Part shown: positions 12,099 to 25,100 of the stretch, one piece after another
Layout of the letters: each line of letters starts with the position of its first letter
Numbering within the stretch: position 1 is the stretch's first letter
DNA from: Microglena sp. YARC
Lineage: Eukaryota; Chlorophyta; Chlorophyceae; Chlamydomonadales; Chlamydomonadaceae
NCBI GenBank assembly: GCA_022414725.1
Contig: CM039462.1
Span: 93,801,278-93,865,277 of the forward strand
Direction of reading: 5' to 3'
DNA: 64,000 nt
The notes under the pieces: model-generated
Seen by the model: only the letters and a program-made list of their open reading frames with translations
What the model was told of the DNA's origin: nothing
Database searches by the model: none
Program-made: the position numbers and the translations under genes

Positions 12099-15000
12099 GT
12101 GCGTGTGGGTTAGTGGTGGTGGTGGTGGGTTGGGTTTAGTGGTGTGGTGGTTAGTGGGTGGTGTGATAGTGGTGGGTTGGGTCGGAGTATAGTGGTGTGG
12201 GTGGTGATTGTTGTGGTGGGTGGGATTGCTGGTGGTGAGAAGGAGACCCTCCAGAGCTCTGCAGGCCAAGGCTGAGGGTGCGTGTGGGTTTTAGTGGGTA
12301 GTGCAGGTGGTGGGTGTGGTGGCAGGTGCGTGTTTGGTGTAGTGGTGTTTGTAGTGGTGGGTGGTAGGTCCGTTATTGGTTGGTGTGGTGGCAGGTGGGG
12401 TGGGTGGTTGCAGGTGGCGTGTTGGTTAGGTGGTGTTTGTGTGGTGGTGGGTAGCATCCGGTTTGGGTGGTGTGGTTGTGGGTGTGAATAACTGAATGAG
12501 CAAGAAGGAGATCCTCCAGGCCGAGCGTGCGCGTATGTTGTTGTTGTTGGTGGTGGGTTGTGGTGGTGGTGATTGGGTGGTGGTGGGTGTGGTGGTGGCT
12601 GAATGGGGTGGTGGTGGGTGTGGTGGTGGTGGGGTGTGATTGGAGTGGTGTGGTTGGTGGTGGTAGATGGTGGTGGTGGTGGTGATTTTAGTGGTATGGA
12701 TACCTTGATGTCATGTGACAGGCCTGTGTGGTGGTGGTCGATTGGGGTGGTGGTGAGTGGGTGGTCGGATGTGGTGATTAGGGTGGTGGGTGGGGTGGTG
12801 GTGGTGGTGTCAATGTGGCATAGCTCGTTTGGGGCCATGCGAGGGTTGCGTTTGTCGCTAGAGGTGGTGATTGGGGGTGGTGTGTTGGGCATTGTGGTAG
12901 TATTTGTCTAGATAGCCATTTGGGACACAGTTGGTTGGTGGGTGTGGTGTGGTGAATTTCAAAACTGCTTGGGCTCGGATGCAATCAATTCCATTAGTTG
13001 CGAGAAGATGGCTTCTCTCAATGGTCCGAAGTTGGAGAGAGATCGGTGTCATAGTGCGTGGTGGTGGTATTGGTTAGTTTGGGGGTATAAAACGTGTGGG
13101 TGGGTGGGGATTGCTGGTGGAAATGGCTTCTGTTTCACGGGCTTCTGTCAAGGTGCCCTCCCCCGCTCATCTCCTGCAACTGACACACACACATCTAGAT
13201 TCAACCGCACCCCGCACTACTCAATCTACTCCCCCCCTGTTATGCGATCCTAAGTGCGAGAAGGAGATACCTGGTACTTCCTGGGTCTCTTGCTTGTGGG
13301 CGGCGTCCTCGCTCTTTCCTTCTTCCCTTCTATCCCCCTGCCTCCTCCAACACACACACACAGACATGCACACCACACACATATCCTCCATCCCACCCAC
13401 CCACTACCACACAACACATATGTCTATCCCACCCTGTTATGGGCGCCCCCTCCCCCTTCCCCCCCCGCCTCCCCCAATCCCCTACGCCCGTCTCCACTCC
13501 TCCTTTCCCCCTCCCCCACCCCCTCAACTTTCCTTTTTACATGCAGACCTCACTGGCGAGGAAAAAGGAGAAGACCTGGTGCACTTCCCTTGGCCTCTTG
13601 TTTTGAGGTGACGCCTCACCACTGTCCCTAAACCTTCCCCTTCGCACCACTCTCACCCTCCCCCACATTAAGGTCTCCCCTCCCCCCTCACACACCACAC
13701 CAACTCCCCCCCCCGACACATCCCATACACACACACGCATCCCCCCTCTCCCCCACCCACACCACTCCTTACCCTTTTATGCAGACCCTAAACTGGAGAA
13801 GAGGAGAGACGCTGGTCCTTTCATTGGCCTCTTGTTTGAGGCAGACGTCGACGAGAGCTGCACCCAAGCTAGGTTTCGTCGTGTCTTGGTTGAATTGCCC
13901 TCCCAAAGCGCTCCTGTCATCCCTGGAAGGGCATCGATTCAACTGGCGGTGGGGTTGAATCAGGCTGCTGTCATCCCATACCCACAGCGAACAGCAATGC
14001 CCACAGGTGTGAAAACTTTCATTTGGTTTTTTATATTGTTGAATTGTGCCCCCTACGGCTCTCTGACTCCTGGACATCGATTCACTGGCGGGTGGGGTTT
14101 GATCAGGCTGCTGTGCACCCATACCCAGGACAGCATGCCCAGGTGAAAACTTCATTTGTTTTTAATATCTGTTGAATTGCCCCCTAGCGCTCCTGACCCC
14201 TGGAACATCGAGTTCGTTTGGTGGGGTTTGACCAAGGACTGCTGTCACCCTTATTCCACAGGGAACAGCATGCCCCAGGTGTGAATACATTTTATTTTGT
14301 GAATTGCCCCCCTAGGGCTCCTGAACCCCTGGACAATCGATTCACTGGCGTGGGTGGGGTTGACAAGCTGCTGTACCCATACCACAGCACACAGCATGGC
14401 CCCAGGTGAACATGTTTTTATTGTTGAAATTACCCCCTAAGCGCTCCTGACCCCACTGGAACATGGATACTGGCGGGTGGGTTGAGCAGCTGCTGTTACC
14501 CATAAACCCACAGCGAACACATGTCCCAGGTTAAAACATCATTTTGCATTTATTGTATATCTTTTATTTTCGATGTGATTCATTGGCTGGTCGATTCATT
14601 GGCTGGCATTTATTTTTATTTTCTATTGTTCCCTAGCGCTCCTGACCCCCTGGACATCGATTCACTGGCGGGTGGGGTTGATCAGCTGCTGTCACCCATA
14701 CCCACAGCGAACAGCATGCCCCAGGTAAAGCATTTTTTTTTATTTTTTGTATTGTTGAATTGCCCCTAGCGCGGACAGCCGCCCCCTAGGTGTTGACCGG
14801 CTACTGCCTGGCGGAGATCACCCACAGACCCACAGCGAACAAGCCGCCCCAGGTAAAACATTAATTTTTGGTATTCCTCATTTTTTTAATTTGTTTTTTA
14901 TAGTTTGGTGTTTTTACTTCAATATGTCATTTGCTGCTGGTTGCTCGTGGTGGTTGGAACAGCCCCACCTAGGCGATAAACTACTGTCTGGCAGGAGAAT

Positions 15001-18000
15001 CACCCACACCCACAGCAACAGCTCGCCGCCCAGGTAAGCATGCCTTTGGTACTCCTCATTTTTAATTTGTTTTTTATAGTTTGGGTGTTTTTATTCAATA
15101 ATGTATTTGCTGCTGGTTGTCGGTGGTGGTTTGGAGTAGCCCCCACCTAGGCGTTGACCGCTACTTCTGGCAGGAAGATCACCCACACCCACAGCAAACA
15201 GCTCGCCCCAGGTAAAGCATGCTTTGGTACTCCTCATTTTTAATTTGTTTTTAGGTTATGATATTTTCTTTCAATATGTCATTTGCTGCTGGTGGTTGCT
15301 GGTGGTTGGAACAGCCCCCTCTAGGGGTTGGCCAGCCACTGTCTGGCGGAAGATCACCCACACCCTCAGTGAACAGCACGCCCCAGTTAATCATAATGTT
15401 GTATTCCCCTTTTTCTTTTATATTATGATATTTTCAATCAATCCGTCTTGTGCTGCTGGTTGTTGGTGGTGGTTGGAACGGCCACCGGATGCCAGGGTGG
15501 GTTGACCAGCTACTGTCTGACAGGAGATCACCCAGACCCACAGGGAACAGCCTACCCTAGGTAACAATAACTTTGGTAACCCTTCCTTTATTTATTTGTT
15601 AAATAGAGTTTGATATTTCCTGCTATACTTTGTGTTTTGCTGGTGGTTGGTGGTGGTTGGTGGAACAGCCGCCCCCTATTTGACAAGCTCCCTGAAGATG
15701 ACACTGTCAAAATGCTTGAAACATTATTTCAACAACTGCCATGTGCACTTGATTATCTTGCTCTAAACTCCTTTGTCATGTGCAAAATGTGGTGCAGGCA
15801 CCGGAAGATTTCTTAAACCAGCCAGAGGAGAATGCCCCATACTTCTTTGACAAGCTCCCTGAGGACTGCATACTACCATCACCCACCCACCCACTCTCCT
15901 ATCCACCCACCCATACTACCACCACCACCACCACCCACCCTCCAACACACGCCACCCACCTCCAACCCACCCACACACCAAAGTACACTTCCAATCCACC
16001 ACTACCACACCACTGACTTTCTACTTCCTTTGACAAGCTCCCTCAGGACTACATACTACCACTACTGCCACCCTCCACCACCCACCTTCCAATCCAACCA
16101 CTTACCACCACCACTGCAATCGGGCACCGGAGGATTTCTTCAACCAGCCAGAGGAGAATGACCCAGATCTCTTTGACAAGCTCCCTCAGGACTAATACTA
16201 CCACTACTGCCAACCCACCCACCCACCCTTCCAATCCACCACTACACCACCACTGCAGGCACCAGAGGATTTCTTCAACCAGCCAGAGGAGAATGACCCA
16301 GATCTCTTTGACAAGCTCCCTCAGGACTACATACTACCACTACCACAACCCACCCACCCACCCACCTTCCAATCCACCACTACCACCACCACTGCAGGCA
16401 CCAGAGGATTTCTTCAACCAGCCATAGGAGAATGACCCAGATCTCTTTGAGACAAAGCTCCCTCAGGACTACAATACTACCACTACTGCCGTTACCCACA
16501 CAACACCTTCCAATCCACCACTACCACCGACCACTGCAGGCACCGGAGGATTTCTTCAACCAGCCAGAGGAGAATGACCCAGATCTCTTTGACAGTCCCT
16601 CAGAACTACGTACTACCACTACACACGCACCCATCCCCACCACCTTCCAATCCACCACTACCACCACCACTGCAGGCCACCAGAGGATTTCTTCACCAGC
16701 CAGAGGAGAATGACCCAGATCTCTTTGACAAGCTCCTCAGGACTACATACTACCACTACCACACACCCACACACCACTTCCAATCCACCTCTACCACCAC
16801 CACTGCAGGCACCGGAGGATTTCTTAAACCAGCCAGAGGAGAATGACCCAGACTTCTTTCTTTTGTCTTCCTATTGACACGCTCCCTAAAGGCAACCTCA
16901 CTAATTTTGCCTGGAATTTGCTCAAGAAAGTGCTGTAAGCTCGATTACAATGTGATTGATATAGGCTGAAGTTTACCCCTCACCACCATCACCACAACCA
17001 CCACCACACCACACCACCACTGCAGGCACCGGAGGATTTCTTCAACCAGCCAGAGGAGAATGACCCAGATCTCTTTGACAAGCTCCCCGAAGACAACATG
17101 GTCAAAGAGCTCCATAAACGATTTTTTAACGACTGCTGTATGCACTTCTGTATCTTGCTCTAAATTCCATTGCCATGTTTAAAATCCGATGCAGGCGCCG
17201 GAAGATTTCTTCAACCAGCCAGAGGAGAATGACCCAGACTTCTTTGACAAGCTCCCTCAGGACTACATAGTACCACTACCACCACCACCCACCACCCTCC
17301 AATCCACCCACCCATCCTCCAATCACCACCCACACCACCTCCAATCCACCCACCCACCCACCTTCCAATCCACCACTACCACACACACTGCAGGCGCCAG
17401 AGGATTTCTTCAACCAGCCAGAGGAGAATGAACCAGACTTCTTTGACAAGCTCCCCGAAGACGAGGTAGTCAAAGAGCTCCAGAAACGAGCCTCGGCGGC
17501 GTCCACCAATGCTGGAGATCACATCACCTCCTGGGACGCATCAACTGAGAAAGAGGAGGATATCCAACGCGCACTCATGGCTGGTGGGTGGGGGTGGTGG
17601 GGGGGTAATGGTAGTTGGGCAGGGAGTGGTGGTGGTGATGGGATTTAACCACTTCCACCAATGCTGGGGATCACACCCTCCTGGACGCATCAACTGAGAA
17701 AGAGGAGGATATCCAACGCGCACTCATGGCTGGTGGGTGGTGGTTGAGGTGGAGGTGGAGGTCGTGGGTGGTGTGGTAGGAGTGGTGGAGATAGTGATTG
17801 TAGTGGTGGGGTGGCTGCGGTCATGGTGAGGTTGTGATGGAATAACGACCACACCCACCAATGCTGGGGATCACACCCTCCTGGACGCATCAACTGAGAA
17901 AGAGGAGGATATTCAATGGTGCACTCATGGGCTGGTGGGTGGGGGTGGTGGGGGGTAGTGGTAGTTGGGCAGGAAGTGGTGGTGGTGATGGGATTTCAAC

Positions 18001-18443
18001 CACTTCAACCAATGCTGGGGATCACACCCTCCTGGACGCTTCCACTGAGAAAGAGGAGGATATCCAACGCGCACTCATGGCTGGTGGGTGGTGGTTGAGG
18101 TGGAGGTGGAGGTCGTGGGTGGTGTGGTAGGAGTGGTGGAGATAGTGATTGTAGTGGTGGGGTGGCTGCGGTCATGGTGATGTTGTGATGGAATAACGAC
18201 CACATCCACCAATGCTGGGGATCACACACCCTCCTGGACGCTTCCACTGAGACAGAAGAGAATATTCATTGCGCACTCATGGCTGGTGGTTGGGGGTTGG
18301 GGGTGGTGGAAGTAGTGGTGGGTGAGGTTGCGGTAGTGGTGGTGCGGTTTGGCAAGGTGGTGGTGGTCCATCACCCCAGACACACACATAACCACAAACA
18401 CACTCAAAGCGACGCGTGAAACCCAGTATGTATGTTTTATCTC

Positions 18444-18474
<31 letters not shown>

Positions 18475-18838
18475 ACACATACTACCCCCCCCCCCCCCCC
18501 CCCCAAGCCCCCCCCAAGCCCCCCCCAAGCCCCCCCCAAGCCCCCCAAGCCCACTCACTCACTCAACAACAAACACACTCAAATTGACGCGTGAAACGTG
18601 TAATGATCATGATGCTGACGTCGTATCCGGCCAAGCCCCCCTCTGCCCCCCCCCCCCCCCCCCCCCCCCGACCTGTTAAAGGCCAGCTGGCAGATGCATT
18701 TCTCATCTCAAACATCTTCAATGCTGAGTTGCTTCCTCCCCCACCACACACACAAAACAAAACAACGTGTAAGACCCCGGTTATTGACTGATCCCCCGCT
18801 CACCCCTCTCACCCTCCCCCCCCCCACACACACACAAT

Positions 18839-18877
<39 letters not shown>

Positions 18878-18936
18878 CAACGTGTAAGACCCGGTTGTTG
18901 ACTAATCCCCCCGCTCACACCCCTCACGCCTCCCCC

Positions 18937-18996
<60 letters not shown>

Positions 18997-19052
18997 CAAC
19001 GTGTAAGACCCCGGTTGTTGACTGATCCCCCCGCTCACCCCTCACCCTCCCC

Positions 19053-19083
<31 letters not shown>

Positions 19084-19145
19084 ACACACAAAAGCAACGT
19101 GTAAGACCCGGTTGTTGACTGATCCCCCCGCTCCCCCCTCCCCCC

Positions 19146-19176
<31 letters not shown>

Positions 19177-22100
19177 ACACAGACACCCACACACACAAAA
19201 GCAACGTGTAAGACCCCGGTTGTTGACTGATCCCCCGCTCACCCCTCACCCTCCCCCCCCCCCCCCCCCCCCCACACCACACACCACACACACACACAAA
19301 AGCAACGTGTAAACCCCGGTTGTTTGACTGATCCCCCCGCTCACCCCCTCACCGTCCCCCCCCCCACACACAGACACACACACACAACACACACACACAC
19401 ACACACAAAAAAAGCAACGTGTAAGACCCCGGTTGTTGACTGATCCCCCCCGCTCACACCCCCTCACCCTCCGCCTCCCCTCCCCCCCCACCCCCCCCCA
19501 TCACACACCACACACACACAAAAGCAACGTGTAAGACCCCGGTTTGTTGACTGAATCCCCCGCTGTCCCCCCCCCCCCCTACCCCACCCCACACCACACA
19601 ACACACACACACACAACACCACACACACACACACACAAAAGAAACGTGTAAGACCCCGGTTGTTGATGATCCCTTCCCATGATCCCCCCCCCCCCGCTCA
19701 CCCCACTCACCTTACCTCCGCCCCCCCCACCCCCCCCCACCCCCCCCCCCACACACACACACACACACATCCACACACACACACACACACACACAAGCCA
19801 GACCAGACACACCACACACACAACACACACAACACCACATTACAATCACCGACACATACACACACAACATACACTCACACACATCACACACAATAAATAC
19901 ACACACACCACACATACACACACACACATATCACACACACACACATATTACACACCACACACACACACACACACACAACACACACACACACACATACATA
20001 CACACACACACACATATTCCTCTCACACACACACATACACACACAACACAACAACACACCACACACACACATAGACACACACACACACACACACCACACA
20101 CACATACACACACGACACACATACACACACACACACAAAGAGCAACTTGTAAGACCTGGTTGTCCGACTTATCCCCCCGCCCCCACCACCCGCCACCCAG
20201 ACAACCGCCCAGAAACCCCCCTCATCCTCTCACCCACCCTCTCACCTAGGCCCCACCCACCCACCCCCATCCCTTCCCTCATCCACGCATCCCATCCATC
20301 CCACCCGCCCCCCTGTGCAGGCAACTTCGAGCTTCCTATACAGACCTGCGTTAAGGCGGGCCGGCTGGCCGATGCAATTTCGGCTCATCACTAACTGCTT
20401 CAACACCCAGTTGCTTCCCTACCCCCCACACACTCACAACTCACAACCACACCCTGCCACCTCACTCCCGCATCCTCCTCTCACCCCCCCTATGCCACAG
20501 GTGCTCGCCCCCACCCTGTGCAGGCATCTTCGAGCTTTGCTGTAGAAACCTGCTATAAGGCAGGCCGGCTGGCCGATGCATCGCTCATCGCTAACTGCTT
20601 CAACACCCAGTTGCTTCCTTACCCCCCCACACACTCACAACCACAACCACACCCCGCCTCGCTCCCCTGTGCAGGCAACTTCGAGCTCGCTGTAGAGACC
20701 TGCTTTAAGGCTGGCCGGCTGGCCGACGCATTGCTCATCGCTAACTGCTTCAACGCCGAGTTGTTCCAGAAGAGCATGCAGCGATACATGAGGAAGTGCC
20801 CAAAGCCTTACATGCAGATTGTGCACGCCAATATGGACCAGGTGACCCTCTGCTGGTGCTGGTGGTGGTGTAACAACACCGGATGCGCCCATGTTGTTGC
20901 TGGTAGTGGTGGTGGTAGTGGTTATGGTGATAGTTGCATTGGTGGGGGTGGGTGAGGGTGATAGTGGTGGTGATGGTGATAGTTGCAGTGGTGGGGGTGG
21001 GTGAGGGTGATAGTGGTGGTGATGGTGATATTTGCAGTGGTGGGGGTGGGTGAGGGTGATAGTGGTGGTGATGGTGATAGTTGCAGTGGTGGGGGTGGGT
21101 GAGGGTGATAGTGGTGGTTATGGTGATAGTTGCAGTGGTGGGGGTGGGTGAGGGTGATAGTGGTGGTGATGGTGATAGTTGCAGTGGTGGGGGTGGGTGA
21201 GGGTGATAGTGGTGGTGATGGTGATAGTTGCAGTGGTGGGGGTGGGTGAGGGTGATAGTGGGGGTGATGGTGATAGTTGCAGTGGTGTTTGTAGCTGATG
21301 GTGGGGTTAGTGGTGGTGGTAGTGGTTATGGTGATAGTTGCAGTGGTGGGGGTGGGTGAGGGTGATAGTTGCAGTGGTGTTTGTAGCTGATGGTGGTGGT
21401 GGTAGCTGATGGTAGTTGTAGTGGTTGGTGTGGTGGTAGTGGTAGCTGATGGTGATGGTGGTAGCTGATAATGGTGGTGGTGGTGTGTGGACATTGAGTT
21501 GTTATAGAAGAGCATGCAGCGATACATGAGGAAGTGCCCCAAGCCTTACATGCAGATTGTGCGCGCCAATATGGACCAGGTGAGCCCCTGCTGGTGCTGG
21601 TGGTGGTGGTAGCTGATGGTGGTAGTGGTGATAGTTGCAGCGGTGGGGGTAGTGGTGGGGGCTGATGGTTGTAATAGTGGTGGTGGGGGGGGGGGGGGGT
21701 AGCTAATGGTGTGGTTGTGAGCTCGGACACTGTGTTTTCCACAAGAGCTTGCAGCAATGCATGAGAAAGTGCCCAAAGCCTTACATGCAGATTGTGCGCG
21801 CCAATATGGACCAGGTGAGCCTCTGATGGTGCTGGTGGTGGGGGTGGTGTCACAACACCGGATGCGCCCATGTTGGTACTGGTGGGGGTGAGAGAGTGAT
21901 GGGTGACGGTGGTGGTGGTGGTGTCACAACACCAGATGTGCCCATGTTGGTACTGGTGGGGGTGAGAGAGTGGTGGGTGATGGTGGTGGTGTTGGTGTCA
22001 CAACACTGGATGCGCCCATGTTGGCACTGGTGGGGGTGAGTGAGTGGTGGGTGATGGTGGTGGTGTCACAACACCGGATGCGCCCATGTTGGTACTGGTG

Positions 22101-25100
22101 GGGGTGAGAGAGTGGTGGGTGATGGTGGTGGTGGTGGTGACACAACACCGGATGCGCCCATGTTGGTACTGGTGGGGGTGAGTGAGTGGTGGGTGATGGT
22201 GGTGGTGTCACAACACGGATGCGCCATGTTGGTACTGGTGGGGGTGAGTGAGTGGTGGGTGATGGTGGTGGTGTCACAACACCGGATGCGCCATGTTTTG
22301 GTACTGGTGGGGGTGAGTGAGTGGTGGGTGATGGTGGGGGTGGTGGTGTCACAACAGCAGATGTGCCCATGTTGGTACTGGAGGGGGTGAGAGAGTGGTG
22401 GGTGACGGTTGTGGTGGTGGTGTCACAACACCAGATGTGCCCATGTTGGTACTGGTGGGGGTGAGAGAGTGGTGGGTGATGGTGGTGGTGTTGGTGTCAC
22501 AACACTGGATGCGCCCATGTTGGTACTGGTGGGGGTGAGTGAGTGGTGGGTGATGGTGGTGGTGTCACAACACCGGATGCGCCCATGTTGGTACTTGTGG
22601 GGGTGAGAGAGTGGTGGGTGATGGTGGTGGTGGTGGTGTCACAACACCGGATGCGCCCATGTTGGTACTGGTGGGGGTGAGTGAGTGGTGGGTGATGGTG
22701 GTGGTGTCACAACACCGGATGCGCCCATGTTGGTACTGGTGGGGGTGAGTGAGTGGTGGGTGATGGTGGTGGTGTCACAACACCGGATGCGCCCATGTTG
22801 GTACTGGTGGGGGTGAGTGAGTGGTGGGTGATGGTGGGGGTGGTGGTGTCACAACAGCAGATGTGCCCATGTTGGTACTGGAGGGGGTGAGAGAGTGGTG
22901 GGTGACGGTTGTGGTGGTGGTGTCACAACACCGGATGCGCCCATGTTGGTCCTGGTGGGGGTGAGTAAGTGGTGGGTGATGGTGGTGGTGGTGGTGTCAC
23001 AACACCAGATGCGCCCATGTTGGTACTGGTGGGGGTGAGTAAGTGGTGGGTGATGGTGGTGGTGGTGGTGTCACAACACCGGATGCGCCCATGTTGGTAC
23101 TGGTGGGGGTGAGTGAGTGGTGGGTGATGGCTGTGGTGTCACAACACCGGATGCGCCCATTTTGGTACTGGTGGGGGTGAGTGAGTGGTGGGTGATGGTG
23201 GGGGTGGTGGTGTCACAACAGCAGATGTGCCCATGTTGGTACTGGTGGGGGTGAGAGAGTGGTGGGTGACGGTTGTGGTGGTGGTGTCACAACACCGGAT
23301 GTGCCCATGTTGGTACTGGTGGGGGTGAGTGAGTGGTGGGTGATGGTGGTGGTGGTGGTGTCACAACACCAGATGTGCCCATCTTGGTACTGGTGGGGGT
23401 GAGTAAGTGGTGGGTGATGGTGGTGGTGGTTGTGTCACAACACCAGATGTGCCCATGTTGGTACTGGTGGGGGTGAGTGAGTGGTAGGTGATGGTGGTGG
23501 TGGTGGTGTCACAACAACAGATGCGCCCATGTTGGTACTGGTGGGGGTGAGTGAGTGGTGGGTGACGGTGGTGGTGGTGGTGTCACAACACCGGATGTGC
23601 CCATGTTGGTACTGGTGGGAGTGAGTGAGTGGTGGGTGATGGTGGTGGTGGTGGTGGTGTCACAACACCGGATGCGCCCATGTTGGTACTGGTGGGGGTG
23701 AGGGAGTGGTGGGTGGGTGATGGTGGTGGTAGCTGCTGGTGGTGGTGGCTGATGATGATGGTGGTGGGGGTGGGGGTGTTACAACACTTGGCGCTCCCCT
23801 GTTCCTGGCTACTACCCCACACCGACCCTACGCCCTACACAAACTCCCAACACAAACCACCGCCTCAGGCCTCAGTCCGTTCCCGCCCCATTGGTCGCTG
23901 GTGCCAGACCCTTGCCCCTCTGGCCACCTACCCCCACACCACCCACACACCCTACGCACCCCACAATAAACCCACAAACCCTCTAACCCCCACACAAACC
24001 ACCCCCTCAGGACTTTGAGGCGTTGGTCCGCACCCGCCCCGTTGGTCACACCTGGTGCCAGACCCTTGCCCTCATGGCTACCTACCCCCACACCACCCAC
24101 ACACCCTACGCACCCCACATAAACCCACTACCCCCCACACACAAACCACCCCCTCAAGACTTCTAGGCCTTGGTCCGCACCCGCCCCGTTGGTCACCATA
24201 GTGAGACCCTTGCCCCTCTGGCCACCTACCCCCACACCACCACCCCACCCTGCACACCCCACACAAACCCACTAACCCACTAACCTCCCCACACAAACCA
24301 CCCCCTCAGGACTTATAGGCCTTGGTCCGCACCCGCTAGTTGGTCAATGGCGCGAGACCCTTGCCCCCCCGGCCGCATAAAACAAAACTACCAACCACAC
24401 TTCAACTCACTAACCCCTACACACAAACAACCCCACCCTACACACCACACAAAAAACCCACTAACATGCCAACACACCCCACCCCCTCAGGACTCTGAAG
24501 CCTTGGTCCGCACCCGCCCCGTTGGTCAATGGCACGAGACCCTTGCACTCCTGGCAACCTACACACACATCCCCACCCCACCCTTGACACCACACACAAA
24601 CCCACACAAACCACCCCACCCTGCACACCACACAAAACCCACTAAGATGACAACACACCCCACCCCCTCAGGACTTCGAGGCCTTGGTCCGCACCCGCCC
24701 GGTTGGTCAATGGCGCGAGACCCTTGCACTCCTGGCCACCTACACCGGAACCGACGGCTGGGCCTCTCTGTGCGACATGCTTGCAACCCGCCTCGGCCAG
24801 GCTGGCATGCACCACGCTGCCAGCCTGTGCTACATCTGTGCGGGCACCATCGACCCAGTGGTCACACTCTGGACCAAGGGGCTTGCCAGCGCCAGGGCCA
24901 AAAAGGGGGCCTCGGAGAGTGGCTCACTCCACGCCCTGCAGGGAGTGATAGAGAAGGCTGTCATTTTTGGCTTGGCCACAGGCAACAAGAAGGCTAGCAG
25001 CTCCCTGGCTGAGCTGGTTACCAACTACGCCTCCATCTTGGCTGCTCAGGTATGTGTGCAACCAAGTGTGAGTGTGTCTCGGAGTGTATGAGTGTGTTTG

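Noticed and set aside
21830..23740. Regular 70-bp repeats suggesting a CRISPR array
   Set aside because: There are no unique spacers; the whole unit is repeated, and the setting is a eukaryotic intron.
24672..25049. Other coatomer-type solenoid proteins (SEC16, beta'-COP) as the gene identity
   Set aside because: The ordered set of motifs, the Pro-rich linker and the C-terminal WDACGFWL helix fit SEC31 only.
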